Positions 27,414 to 36,830 of a stretch of DNA of 64,000 nucleotides are shown one piece after another. The notes under the pieces are model-generated. The model saw nothing but the letters and a program-made list of their open reading frames with translations, was not told the origin of the DNA and made no database searches. This DNA is from Psychrobacter sp. TAE2020. Lineage in GTDB: Bacteria; Pseudomonadota; Gammaproteobacteria; Pseudomonadales; Moraxellaceae. The first letter of the stretch is position 1. Each line of letters opens with the position of its first letter. Location: positions 927,373 through 991,372 of the forward strand of contig NZ_JAHLMU010000001.1 in the NCBI RefSeq assembly GCF_018919485.1, written 5' to 3'. The position numbers and the translations under genes were made by a program.

Positions 27414-27962
27414 ATGAGCCATAAAAAGTGTGCCGCATCGATCTTGTTATCATCAGGCTTGATCTTGACTAGTCCAATTTGTATCGCCAATGACTCAGAT
27501 CTTACAAGAGCTGGTGATATTGTTGCTGTTGCTATCCCCGCTATTGCTTACGGTAGCACCTATTATATGGATGATACAGCAGGTCGTAAGCAATTTTATG
27601 GTTCGTTTGCTACTAACCTTGCGGCCACGCAAGTGCTCAAAGCTACTGTCGATAAAGAGCGGCCTAACGGTAGCGATAATAATTCGTTTCCCTCTAGACA
27701 TGTATCAGTAGCCTTCCAAGGCGCCAGCTTTATCCATAAACGTTATGGACTCCAATACAGCATACCCGCTTATGTAGGCGCAGGTTTTGTCGCTTATACT
27801 CGCTTAGAGGCAGACGAGCATGATACCACTGACGTGTTAGCAGGTGCGGCGCTGGGCATTGCCAGCAGTATGTTTCTAACCAAAAGTTATAATGATAACT
27901 TACACATCGCCACTAACCTTGCCCCTGATTATTATGGACTGACCGTAAACTATCAGTTTTAG
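27414..27962 (+). CDS. PAP2-type phosphatase, secreted or membrane-attached
   Basis: The 182-residue protein has a signal peptide (SILLSSGLILTSPICIA) and a class A acid phosphatase/PAP2 core. Conserved blocks are KATVDKERP (KX6RP-like), SFPSRHVS and RLEADEHDTTDVLAG (RX5HX3D), which supply the phosphate-binding and catalytic His residues. The central block reads PSRH where most members have PSGH. Such enzymes dephosphorylate lipid phosphates such as undecaprenyl-PP or phosphatidate on the periplasmic side. The C-terminus YGLTVNYQF ends in an aromatic residue like outer-membrane proteins. AGGAG precedes the ATG. Confidence 0.85.
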   Translation: MSHKKCAASILLSSGLILTSPICIANDSDLTRAGDIVAVAIPAIAYGSTYYMDDTAGRKQFYGSFATNLAATQVLKATVDKERPNGSDNNSFPSRHVSVAFQGASFIHKRYGLQYSIPAYVGAGFVAYTRLEADEHDTTDVLAGAALGIASSMFLTKSYNDNLHIATNLAPDYYGLTVNYQF

Positions 27963-28272
27963 TACGGCCATAACTATTACTCTTTTATAGCTTTTTCCTA
28001 TTTATGTCGCTAGCCCTAAGGGCAAAACTCTAGTATAATGCGCAAAATCTGTGCCTAAGCGAGCGGACATGATACGATTTACTTATTCACTAATTAGTGG
28101 GTTTTGTAGTTTTCGTTGATAATGTCTTCTCGCTTTTTTGCGGCTAAATTTTGTCTCAGGCTGTTTTTTATAGTTCATTGACTGCAGTTATAGTCCTATA
28201 AATCGCAACTTTAAACCAATATTTATCCTAGCAGAACATAGGGGCACTCACTTATAACAGCGGAGGCAATCC
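27963..28272. promoter_or_regulatory. carA upstream leader with a perfect -10 element
   Basis: A TATAAT occurs at 28034-28039, with no good -35 at the expected distance. If this is the start site, carA has a 5' leader of about 230 bases. The leader contains T-rich stretches (CTTTTTTG near 28134, TGTTTTTTATAG near 28162). Long carA leaders often carry pyrimidine or arginine control, but I cannot identify an operator or attenuator. Confidence 0.4.
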
Positions 28273-29511
28273 TTGAATTCATCGACAGAAATACAAGCAA
28301 TTTTGGCACTAGCAGACGGTACGATTTTTCGCGGTCTGAGTATCGGTAGCGCGGGTCATCGTGTCGGTGAAGTGGTATTCAATACGGCTATGACAGGGTA
28401 TCAAGAAATCCTAACTGACCCTAGTTATGCCCGTCAGCTAGTCACTCTGACTTATCCGCACATCGGCAATACAGGTACTAACTCTGAAGATGCTGAATCA
28501 GGCAATGTAGATCATAAGCATCAAATATGGGCAGAAGGCCTCATCATTCGTGATGCCACTATGGTTACCTCTAACTTCCGCAATTCTGAATCCTTGACTG
28601 ACTATCTCAAGCGTAACGATACTGTTGCTATTGCTGAGATTGATACTCGCCAGCTTACTCGCCTATTACGGGATAAAGGCGCACAGAATGGCTGCATCAT
28701 GACGGCCTCTAATGGTGAAACGGTCAGTCAAGACGATGAGCAACAAGCGATTAATCTAGCAAAAGAGTTTGCTGGTATTGAAGGCATGGACTTAGCCAAA
28801 GAGTGCTGTACTTCTGATAGCTTTGAGTGGACAGCCGGTACTTGGGAATTATCAGACACCCTACTCAACCGCGATTTAGTCGGTAGCCATGAGAGCGGTA
28901 CTGGTGGCTTCTTTAAACAGCTCGGCACTCATATCGAGTCAAAATATAACGTCGTCGCTTATGACTTCGGTACTAAGACCAATATCTTGCGTATGCTCGT
29001 TGACCGTGGTTGTCATGTGACTGTGGTTCCAGCGCAGACTCCGATTGCTGATGTAATTGCCATGAATCCAGAGGGTATCTTCTTATCGAACGGCCCAGGC
29101 GACCCTGCGGCTTGTGACTATGCTATCGATGCCGTCCGTCATATCATCGAAGAAACTAACATTCCAACCTTTGGTATTTGCTTAGGTCATCAGCTAATCG
29201 GTCTAGCTAGTGGTGCCAATACTATCAAAATGAAAACCGGTCATCATGGTGCTAACCATCCAGTACAGGATCTAGCCACAGGCACGGTTATGATTACCAG
29301 TCAAAATCATGGCTTTGCGGTTGATGAAGACACCCTACCTGCTAATGTAAAAGCGACCCATCGCTCACTATTTGACGGCACCAACCAAGGTATCGAGCTG
29401 ACCAATAAACCAGTCTTTAGCTTCCAAGGTCATCCCGAAGCCAGTCCTGGGCCGCATGATGCTGCGCCATTGTTTGATAAGTTTGCGGCGATGATGGCTA
29501 GGTCTAAATAG
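28273..29511 (+). CDS. carA: Carbamoyl phosphate synthase small (glutaminase) subunit
   Basis: CarA hydrolyses glutamine and channels ammonia to CarB for carbamoyl phosphate, feeding arginine and pyrimidine synthesis. At 412 residues it has the N-terminal domain ([15 protein letters not shown]) and a class I amidotransferase domain with the nucleophile Cys in [13 protein letters not shown] and the His/Glu pair in [11 protein letters not shown]. Translation starts with TTG at 28273, placed six bases after a perfect GGAGG (28262-28266). The stop overlaps the start of the next ORF by one base. Confidence 0.97.
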   Translation: MNSSTEIQAILALADGTIFRGLSIGSAGHRVGEVVFNTAMTGYQEILTDPSYARQLVTLTYPHIGNTGTNSEDAESGNVDHKHQIWAEGLIIRDATMVTSNFRNSESLTDYLKRNDTVAIAEIDTRQLTRLLRDKGAQNGCIMTASNGETVSQDDEQQAINLAKEFAGIEGMDLAKECCTSDSFEWTAGTWELSDTLLNRDLVGSHESGTGGFFKQLGTHIESKYNVVAYDFGTKTNILRMLVDRGCHVTVVPAQTPIADVIAMNPEGIFLSNGPGDPAACDYAIDAVRHIIEETNIPTFGICLGHQLIGLASGANTIKMKTGHHGANHPVQDLATGTVMITSQNHGFAVDEDTLPANVKATHRSLFDGTNQGIELTNKPVFSFQGHPEASPGPHDAAPLFDKFAAMMARSK

Positions 29512-30062
29512 TGAGCTTTATCTCTCAGCTTTTCGTGAGAAAAAGTGGTAGTAATATAGATAACGCTTTGTCAGATCATAAATTATTTTCTAGCAATATG
29601 AGTGATAAAAATAAGCAAAACTTTGATAAGTCATGGAATGCTGTATTACAAGATTTCCAAAACAAATACATTCAGGATTTATCAAAGTTATCAGCTAAAC
29701 AACGCTGGGATTTCGCTTATATTCTTTTGAGCAATTTTAATGAAGAATTACCGTTTGATTTATTAGAAGATATTATTCGTGATATTCCATTGATACATAC
29801 CCGTACTTTAGACTCAGACATTATTGAAATAATGTTAGAGGATATAGAAATAGCAAAGTATGAATACGGATTTACGATTAGTGAATTAGGAAGGTTTTCT
29901 GAATTATTAGCTAAAAACTCAGAGTTATCTCTCAAACAAACTTTTGCTGTAATTGGACATGCGCTAGAAGTTGGGTTATCTAACTATTCGTATTCATCAG
30001 ATGAATTTATAGAGTTTTTAGCCTGTCTTGATATTGCTCTTGAAAAGATTAACATTAAGTAA
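29511..30062 (+). CDS. Hypothetical AT-rich protein inserted between carA and carB
   Basis: This 183-residue frame opens with GTG at 29511, overlapping the carA TAG by one base; ATG codons at 29599 and inside are alternatives. I recognise no family. The protein is acidic and apparently all-helical (FDLLEDIIRDIP, DIIEIMLEDIEIAKYEYGF, ELGRFSELLAKNSELSLKQ), with no signal peptide or membrane segment. Its third-position AT bias is much stronger than that of carA or carB. It is followed by a 150-base, very AT-rich spacer before carB. Translational coupling to carA would be expected. Transferred or rapidly evolving cargo are both possible. Confidence 0.6.
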   Translation: MSFISQLFVRKSGSNIDNALSDHKLFSSNMSDKNKQNFDKSWNAVLQDFQNKYIQDLSKLSAKQRWDFAYILLSNFNEELPFDLLEDIIRDIPLIHTRTLDSDIIEIMLEDIEIAKYEYGFTISELGRFSELLAKNSELSLKQTFAVIGHALEVGLSNYSYSSDEFIEFLACLDIALEKINIK

Positions 30063-30214
30063 ATGATACTACTTAAAATTAAATAAAAATTATTTTAGTA
30101 TTTAAAATTATTAAATCACATTGTCTTCAGAAGATTTTTAATTATTTATAAATCTTGTTGCTTACCCAAACATCATACAAATATAAACTCGCCAAAATAG
30201 GACTTAAAAACATT

Positions 30215-33200
30215 ATGCCAAAACGTACCGACATAAAAAGTATTCTTATCATTGGCGCAGGCCCTATCGTTATCGGCCAAGCGTGTGAGTTCGACTATTC
30301 AGGCGCACAAGCATGTAAAGCCCTAAAAGAAGAAGGCTACCGAGTCATCTTAGTTAACTCTAATCCAGCGACTATCATGACTGATCCGGCGATGGCTGAT
30401 GCCACTTATATTGAGCCGATTACTTGGCAGACTGTTGAGCAAATTATCGCTAAAGAGCGCCCTGATGCCATCCTACCAACGATGGGTGGTCAAACGGCTT
30501 TGAACTGTGCCTTAGAGTTAGATAAGCACGGCGTATTGACTAAATATAATTGCGAGTTGATTGGCGCGACCAAAGACTCAATCGAGATGGCAGAAGACCG
30601 CAACTTGTTTGATAAAGCTATGAAGCGTATTGGCCTTGAATGCCCTCGTGCCGAGACTGCTGAGACTATGGAAGAGGCCTTTGCTACGCAAGAAAAAATG
30701 GGCTATCCGTGCATCATCCGTCCCTCATTCACTATGGGCGGCTCAGGCGGCGGTATCGCTTATAACCGTGACGAATTCATCGAGATTTGTGAGCGTGGCT
30801 TTGACTTATCACCGAACCATCAGTTGCTGATTGATGAGTCGTTGATCGGTTGGAAAGAATACGAGATGGAAGTGGTTCGTGACAAAAAAGACAACTGTAT
30901 CATCATCTGTGCCATTGAAAACTTCGATCCGATGGGCGTGCATACGGGCGACTCTATCACTGTTGCCCCAGCACAAACCTTGACCGATAAAGAATACCAA
31001 ATCATGCGTAACGCCTCTTTGGCAGTACTGCGTGAGATCGGGGTAGAAACCGGTGGCTCTAACGTACAGTTCGGCATTAATCCTGATACTGGCCGCATGG
31101 TCGTCATCGAGATGAACCCACGCGTATCGCGCTCATCAGCCTTAGCCTCAAAAGCTACTGGCTTTCCGATCGCCAAAATCGCTGCAAAACTAGCAGTCGG
31201 CTATACCCTAGACGAATTGCAAAACGATATCACTGGTGGCAAAACCCCAGCCAGCTTTGAGCCAGCGCTTGATTATGTGGTCACTAAAATACCTAGATTT
31301 AACTTTGAAAAATTCCCGCAAGCGGATAGTGTTTTGTCGACACAAATGAAGTCAGTTGGTGAAGTTATGGCTATCGGTCGTAACTTCCAAGAGTCGATGC
31401 AAAAAGCCCTACGTGGCATGGAAACTGGCTCAGATGGTTTCGATGAACAAATCGACTTTGCGGCTATCAAAGATGGTCAACTTAGCGCTGATAAAGCTCG
31501 TAGTGAGATTACCAATCGTCTTACTATTCCAACGCCTGAACGCATCTACTACGTGGCCGATGCCTTCCGTATTGGCATGAGCGTCGATGAAGTATTTAGC
31601 TTTACCAAAATTGATCCTTGGTTCTTAGTACAAATCGAAGATATCGTTAACACTGAGGCGACTGTGAAAGCGCTAGGCTTTGGCGGCTTGACTGAGCAAA
31701 ACCTACGTCGCTTTAAACGTAAAGGCTTATCAGACTTACGCTTAGCCAAACTACTAGGTATCTCACAAAAGCAACTGCGTAAAAAACGTTGGGACTTAGG
31801 CGTGCATCCCGTCTACAAACGGGTAGATACTTGTGCCGCAGAGTTTGAGACTAGCACCGCTTACATGTACTCTACTTATGATAGCGAATGTGAAGCGAAA
31901 CCAACAGACAAGAAAAAAATCATGGTAATCGGTAGTGGTCCTAACCGTATCGGCCAAGGTATCGAGTTTGACTATTGCTGTGTGCACGCCGCCCTTGCCA
32001 TGCGTGAAGACGGTTATGAGACTATCATGGTTAACTGTAACCCTGAAACGGTTTCGACCGATTATGACATCTCAGATCGTCTGTACTTCGAGCCAATTAC
32101 TTTAGAGGACGTGTTAGAAATCGTCCGTATCGAAAAGCCTGATGGCGTCATCGTCCAGTTCGGTGGTCAAACCCCGTTGAAATTGGCCCGTGCTCTTGAA
32201 GCCGCTGGAGTCAAAATCATCGGCACTAGCCCTGATGCGATTGACCGCGCTGAAGACCGTGAGCGCTTCCAACACATGATTCAGCAATTGAATCTTGTAC
32301 AGCCAACTAATGCTTTAGCGACTAGCTTAGAAGATGGTTTAGTCAAAGCCAAAGATGTCGGTTATCCCTTAGTAGTACGCCCATCCTATGTATTGGGCGG
32401 CCGTGCGATGGAGATCGTTTATAACGAAGACGAGCTCAGACACTATCTACGTACTGCCGTGCAAGCCTCTAACGAAGCCCCAGTACTACTCGATCGCTTC
32501 TTAGATGATGCTATCGAAGTCGATGTAGACTGTATTTGTGACGGCACTGATGTGGTTATTGGCGGTATCATGCAGCATATCGAACAAGCTGGCGTGCACT
32601 CTGGTGACTCAGCCTGCTCCCTACCGCCTTACTCATTATCAAAAGGGTTATGTGATGTGATGCGTGAGCAAACGGTAGCCATGGCCAAAGAGCTTGGTGT
32701 GGTTGGCTTGATGAACGTTCAGTTCGCGGTAAAAGGCGAAACGGTTTATATCTTAGAAGTGAACCCACGTGCGGCACGTACAGTTCCTTTCGTTTCTAAG
32801 TGTATCGGTACTTCATTAGCGAAAGTCGCAGCTCGTTGTATGGCGGGCACCTCCCTAAAAGATCAGGGCTTTACTAGAGAAATCGTTCCTGCATTTTTTG
32901 CGGTAAAAGAAGCGGTATTCCCTTTTGCTAAATTCCCAGGTGTTGACCCTATTTTAAGCCCTGAGATGAAGTCTACTGGCGAAGTGATGGGCGTAGGTAA
33001 AACCTTTGGCGAAGCTTTTTATAAAGCGGTTATCGGTAGTAATGAGCGCTTACCGGGCCTACCTATTGAAGGCGAAACTAAGACCGTATTTATCTCAGTT
33101 CGTGATAGCGATAAACAACAAGTAGTGCCAATCGCTCGTCAGTTAATCGACTTTGGCTTCAATATCGTCACCACTACTGGTACTCAAAAAGTATTGGCTG

Positions 33201-33493
33201 CCAACGGTATTAAGTGCAAGCAAATAAATAAGGTCACTGAAGGTCGCCCGCATATCGTTGATGCTCTGAAGAACGGCAAAATCAATATGATCATTAACAC
33301 TACTGAAGGCAAACAAGCGCAAGAGGATTCCTTCTCTATCCGCCGCAGTGCCCTACAAGGTAAAGTGTTTTATGTGACTACTCTAGGGGCTGCCGATGCG
33401 GTCTGTAAGTCTTATGCTATCGACTTACCATTCGAAGTTTATAAATTGCAAGATTTACATCAGCAAGCAAAGCCTATTGACGTGGCTGAATAA
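30215..33493 (+). CDS. carB: Carbamoyl phosphate synthase large subunit
   Basis: The 1092-residue synthetase contains two homologous ATP-grasp halves that phosphorylate bicarbonate and carbamate: [25 protein letters not shown] starts at residues 10 and again near 560 ([18 protein letters not shown]). The glycine-rich [15 protein letters not shown] and [15 protein letters not shown] loops follow in each half, and there is an MGS-like allosteric domain at the C-terminus ([20 protein letters not shown]). I prefer ATG 30215 ([14 protein letters not shown]) to an in-frame ATG at 30155 because family homology begins there and AGGA lies upstream. A terminator follows at 33564-33600. Confidence 0.97.
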   Translation: MPKRTDIKSILIIGAGPIVIGQACEFDYSGAQACKALKEEGYRVILVNSNPATIMTDPAMADATYIEPITWQTVEQIIAKERPDAILPTMGGQTALNCALELDKHGVLTKYNCELIGATKDSIEMAEDRNLFDKAMKRIGLECPRAETAETMEEAFATQEKMGYPCIIRPSFTMGGSGGGIAYNRDEFIEICERGFDLSPNHQLLIDESLIGWKEYEMEVVRDKKDNCIIICAIENFDPMGVHTGDSITVAPAQTLTDKEYQIMRNASLAVLREIGVETGGSNVQFGINPDTGRMVVIEMNPRVSRSSALASKATGFPIAKIAAKLAVGYTLDELQNDITGGKTPASFEPALDYVVTKIPRFNFEKFPQADSVLSTQMKSVGEVMAIGRNFQESMQKALRGMETGSDGFDEQIDFAAIKDGQLSADKARSEITNRLTIPTPERIYYVADAFRIGMSVDEVFSFTKIDPWFLVQIEDIVNTEATVKALGFGGLTEQNLRRFKRKGLSDLRLAKLLGISQKQLRKKRWDLGVHPVYKRVDTCAAEFETSTAYMYSTYDSECEAKPTDKKKIMVIGSGPNRIGQGIEFDYCCVHAALAMREDGYETIMVNCNPETVSTDYDISDRLYFEPITLEDVLEIVRIEKPDGVIVQFGGQTPLKLARALEAAGVKIIGTSPDAIDRAEDRERFQHMIQQLNLVQPTNALATSLEDGLVKAKDVGYPLVVRPSYVLGGRAMEIVYNEDELRHYLRTAVQASNEAPVLLDRFLDDAIEVDVDCICDGTDVVIGGIMQHIEQAGVHSGDSACSLPPYSLSKGLCDVMREQTVAMAKELGVVGLMNVQFAVKGETVYILEVNPRAARTVPFVSKCIGTSLAKVAARCMAGTSLKDQGFTREIVPAFFAVKEAVFPFAKFPGVDPILSPEMKSTGEVMGVGKTFGEAFYKAVIGSNERLPGLPIEGETKTVFISVRDSDKQQVVPIARQLIDFGFNIVTTTGTQKVLAANGIKCKQINKVTEGRPHIVDALKNGKINMIINTTEGKQAQEDSFSIRRSALQGKVFYVTTLGAADAVCKSYAIDLPFEVYKLQDLHQQAKPIDVAE

Positions 33494-33563
33494 ATTCAGT
33501 AAATTAGAGTTAACTATTTAGTTTACTAACAACCAGTTTGCTAACAACTAGCAACCGAAAATT

Positions 33564-33600
33564 AAAAAAGCATAGTGGCATCATTGCGGCTATGCTTTTT
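33564..33600 (+). terminator. Rho-independent terminator after carB
   Basis: AAAAAGCATAG pairs with CTATGCTTTTT around a 14-base loop, followed by ATTATG. It is about 75 bases after the carB stop. Confidence 0.88.
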
Positions 33601-33768
33601 ATTATGACTTCTTATTATCCACTGTTATTGGGTACTGTCTAAACTGAGCACTGTTTAGCCACTCAACCCTTAAGCAGTGCCACCTTTTTCACATTTTATA
33701 CTACTTATAATAACGCCAACATCGTCTCCATAAGAGACGATGTGCTGTTATTGGTTTAAGGAAAAAAT

Positions 33769-34245
33769 ATGCAACGTTATCCCATGACTCCGCAAGGACA
33801 CGAAGCTTTAGAAGTCGAATTAAAACAGCTAAAAAGTGTGGATCGTCCACGCATCACTGCCTCTATCGCTGAAGCCCGCGAACATGGCGATTTAAAAGAA
33901 AATGCTGAGTATCACGCTGCTCGTGAACAGCAAGGATTTTGTGAAGCCCGTATCCGTGACATCGAAGCCAAGCTTGGTGGCGCCCAAGTTATTGATCCTG
34001 CGACCTTAAAGAATGATGGTCGAGTGGTATTTGGGGTGACAGTAGTCATAGAAAACATGGACACCGAAGAAGAAAAGCACTACAAAATCGTTGGCGATGA
34101 TGAAGCTGATTTTAAAGCTGGCAAAATCTCAGTCAACTCGCCTATCGCTCGTGGTCTCATCGGCAAATTCGAAGGCGATGAAGTCCGTATCGAAACTCCA
34201 AAGGGTATGGTTGAATATGAGTTGATGAAAGTTATTTATAACTAA
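33769..34245 (+). CDS. greA: Transcription elongation factor GreA
   Basis: GreA rescues backtracked RNA polymerase by stimulating transcript cleavage. The 158-residue product has the N-terminal coiled coil with the conserved tip acidic residues ([15 protein letters not shown]) and the C-terminal FKBP-like domain ([19 protein letters not shown]). AAGGA precedes the ATG. Its 3' end overlaps the converging cobA gene by 14 bases. Confidence 0.97.
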   Translation: MQRYPMTPQGHEALEVELKQLKSVDRPRITASIAEAREHGDLKENAEYHAAREQQGFCEARIRDIEAKLGGAQVIDPATLKNDGRVVFGVTVVIENMDTEEEKHYKIVGDDEADFKAGKISVNSPIARGLIGKFEGDEVRIETPKGMVEYELMKVIYN

Positions 34246-35140
34246 GTGACTCAAGGCTCCCAAGGTTATAAGCGGCCAATTCATAATGCAAAGTGACTAC
34301 ATTGCCCATAATAAGTAACGCAGGTGTGGGTAGTTTAGCCAATGCTTGTTGCTCAGCAATACTACTAAGCTTACCAATAAGTATCTGCTGAGTAGGCAAA
34401 CTGGCATGACTAATAATAGCAAAAGGCGTTTCACTATCTCGTCCGGCCCTTATAAGACCTTGGGTCAGCTGAGGCAAGCGCTGTAACCCCATATAAAAAA
34501 CAACGGTTTGGGTACTATCTAATAATTCCTTATAGTCCTCGTTGGCGCCGCCTGTTTTTTTGCATGCGGTAACGAATTTGACCGACTGCGCATAGTCGCG
34601 ATGGGTTAAGGGAATCCCTATTCGGCTAGCGGCGGCACTTGCTGCCGTTATGCCTGGAATAGACTCAAAATGGATGCCATGACGCGCCACTTCTTGTAAC
34701 TCTTCTCCACCCCGCCCAAAGATAAAAGGGTCACCACCTTTGAGTCTGACTACTGTTTTATTGGCCAGCGCATGCTTCACTAGTAACTCGTTGATACCGG
34801 CTTGTGGTATAGCATGAGCGCCACAGCGTTTGCCGACGAATATCTTTTCTGCACTCATCGCACACATATCCAAAACGTCTTCAGATACTAAGCTGTCATA
34901 AAGCACCACGTCTGCGCTTTGCATCACTCGCAGTGCTTTTAGGGTTAATAGCTCAGGATCACCAGACCCTGCTCCGACTAAATGCACCGTACCTACCTGT
35001 CTTGCGCTTAATGAAGCATTTTTACTCAATGATAGACTAGGTTTACTGAAGTTCACTTTAGTATCTCCCGTCAGTTCAGCAATATCACTAGCTGAATAAT
35101 CAGATCGTATAGTGGGGGTAGAGAGCGATAAATCAGTCAT
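34232..35140 (-). CDS. cobA: Uroporphyrinogen-III C-methyltransferase (SUMT)
   Basis: SUMT uses two SAM to make precorrin-2 for siroheme, the cofactor of nitrite and sulfite reductases. The signature [21 protein letters not shown] (in pieces) starts at about residue 45, [17 protein letters not shown] is the SUMT signature, and [22 protein letters not shown] follows. It is a stand-alone methyltransferase without the CysG dehydrogenase/ferrochelatase half. I place the start at the ATG at 35140, eight bases after AGGAG, giving 302 residues. It sits directly downstream of the decayed nasA, matching a former nitrate assimilation operon, but should remain needed for sulfite reductase. Confidence 0.93.
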   Translation of the reverse strand: MTDLSLSTPTIRSDYSASDIAELTGDTKVNFSKPSLSLSKNASLSARQVGTVHLVGAGSGDPELLTLKALRVMQSADVVLYDSLVSEDVLDMCAMSAEKIFVGKRCGAHAIPQAGINELLVKHALANKTVVRLKGGDPFIFGRGGEELQEVARHGIHFESIPGITAASAAASRIGIPLTHRDYAQSVKFVTACKKTGGANEDYKELLDSTQTVVFYMGLQRLPQLTQGLIRAGRDSETPFAIISHASLPTQQILIGKLSSIAEQQALAKLPTPALLIMGNVVTLHYELAAYNLGSLESLSYK

Positions 35141-35297
35141 GTTAATAGCTCCTAATAATGCCATTCATAAAGCTCAGTAAAACCATTGCTAGTAGCAAAA
35201 AAAACCGTGGTATAGTGATAAGTAGAGTGAGTACTCTTTAATAAAATGCAATTGCCACGCTATAGGTATGATCGCCCCCTACATTTAGTGGCGTTAA

Positions 35298-36764
35298 TTA
35301 ACCATACTCTGCTATTAGCCTATTAATCTGACTCACGCAAGATCCACAATTGGTACCTGCTGCACACTGTTTGCCGATTGCCACTGCGGTGCTACAGGCC
35401 TGCTTAGTAATCGCCTCAATTATTCTATTTTTACCAACCGACATGCATGAACATATCATCGGCCCTGGGTCAACATAACCGCTAGCCGGTCTACCAGCTA
35501 GTAGCCATTTATAACGCAGGTCAGCTGGAATATCACTAGTGCTTAAAAAACAACTATCAAGCCAATGGCTTACTGGTAGCTTCGCTAATGAGGGAGCAAA
35601 ATATATGGCCATTATTAGCCGTTTACTGTGCTCAACTGCCTCTAGCATCTCCGAGTCTGCTGTTTTATTATCCTGATTTTGGGTCAAAACAAAGTTTAGT
35701 TGCCTTTGCTACGGACTCACTATAAAGGCACTACTGAATGAAGTCGTCATCTTAACGTCGTCAGTTAATGAAGCGGCTTCTTTAGATACAGTAAGCTCAG
35801 CTTGTATTGGCTCAATCACTGGTGACTCTACTGGTAAAAGCGTCTGTAGATTTTTTATAAACTGCTGCCAAAACTTCGAATCAACTAGCTGCTGCGCCAT
35901 ACTGGCAACGGGACTTGCCAAGTTAGTCAGCAGGCTATTGGCTTGATGGTTAAGGCTCCAAGTCAAGGCTGGTAACGATAAGGGCTCATTTGGATGCTTA
36001 CAGTCAGGCAACGCCCTTACCTTTGGAGCCGTATTGGCTCGTTGAATCTCAAAAGCCACTAACATAGCCCTGAGCTGTTCTATAAGGCTATCTTGCCACT
36101 CAGGATGCACCAAAATCTTGCCAAACGTCTGCAAAGGTACTGGACAGGTACTAATCGCTGAATCTTTTAGTTCAGGTTATCCAGAGTGCGGATCAACCAC
36201 TGTAGGAATGAGCGTACCTGCGCGAGCACAGCTTGCAAAAGCATCACTCCAATGCATTGGCATAGAGGCATCACCAATACGCATACTATCGCTAACAGTA
36301 ACTTGTGCAAGCACCTTGCTATGCTTTGACTGAAAGGCTTCTTCGTTGGCCGCCCTGCTATCTAGGTATCTTGCAGAAAGCCGTACAAAATCCTCATTGT
36401 TAAGGTTTAATAACTCAGCATCGCTAGGATGTAGAGTGATCGTTGGCACGGCTTGATGCTGATTGAGCTTAGCCACTAATCCTGTTCGTTTCATGGTATG
36501 CCATTGATCACGCAATCGCCCAGTAATAAGGCGCAAATTAACACTAGGCGAATCAGCAAAGCCTGCGTGGTGCGCGTCACTACTATGTTGATAGGGTTTA
36601 ATTGTAGGCTTGCTAGTAACTTGACGTTTGCCTTGATGCAAATGGGGTAAGCTTGGTGTATTAGAAGAAGCAATAGCGGTCAGCATGGTTTTAGGGTAAT
36701 GAGTGTCACTGGTAATTGGGTGACTAGATTTAAGGTTTTTAGTAGGTGGCGACTCATTCATCAC
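35298..36764 (-). pseudogene. nasA: Assimilatory nitrate reductase catalytic subunit remnant (3' part)
   Basis: One continuous minus-strand frame encodes the C-terminal third of NasA: the molybdopterin-dinucleotide-binding domain (LRLITGRLRDQWHTMKRTG, PMHWSDAFASCARAG, VVDPHSG), a poorly conserved linker, and the BFD-like [2Fe-2S] domain with ICSCMSVGKN and AAGTNCGSC. The frame is broken by an in-frame TAA at 36177-36179, where VVDPHSG should continue into a QPE-type segment, and a TAG at 35709-35711. The N-terminal 4Fe-4S and molybdopterin domains, about two thirds of the protein, are absent, as is any start. A deletion joining this fragment to nirB explains the missing 5' part. It cannot encode active enzyme. 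Confidence 0.88.
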
Positions 36765-36830
36765 TATACGTGGACCTCCCCATTAAAAAGGGGTCATAGC
36801 CTCATATCTGTCGATTCTCAGCGCACCTGA
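36765..36830. other. Deletion junction between nasA and nirB remnants
   Basis: Readable nasA similarity ends on the left and nirB similarity begins on the right at about 36815-36830, with both genes pointing away from each other and both lacking 5' ends. The seam contains an imperfect palindrome, GGACCTCCCCATTAAAAAGGGGTC (36772-36795) in two halves. Its GGACCTCCCC end resembles the termini of some IS3-family elements as I recall them. It may be an IS scar, but no transposase sequence remains. Confidence 0.5.

Noticed and set aside
35298..36764. Three independent small genes upstream of cobA
   Set aside because: All three open segments are in one frame and line up with consecutive parts of NasA, so they are one pseudogene.
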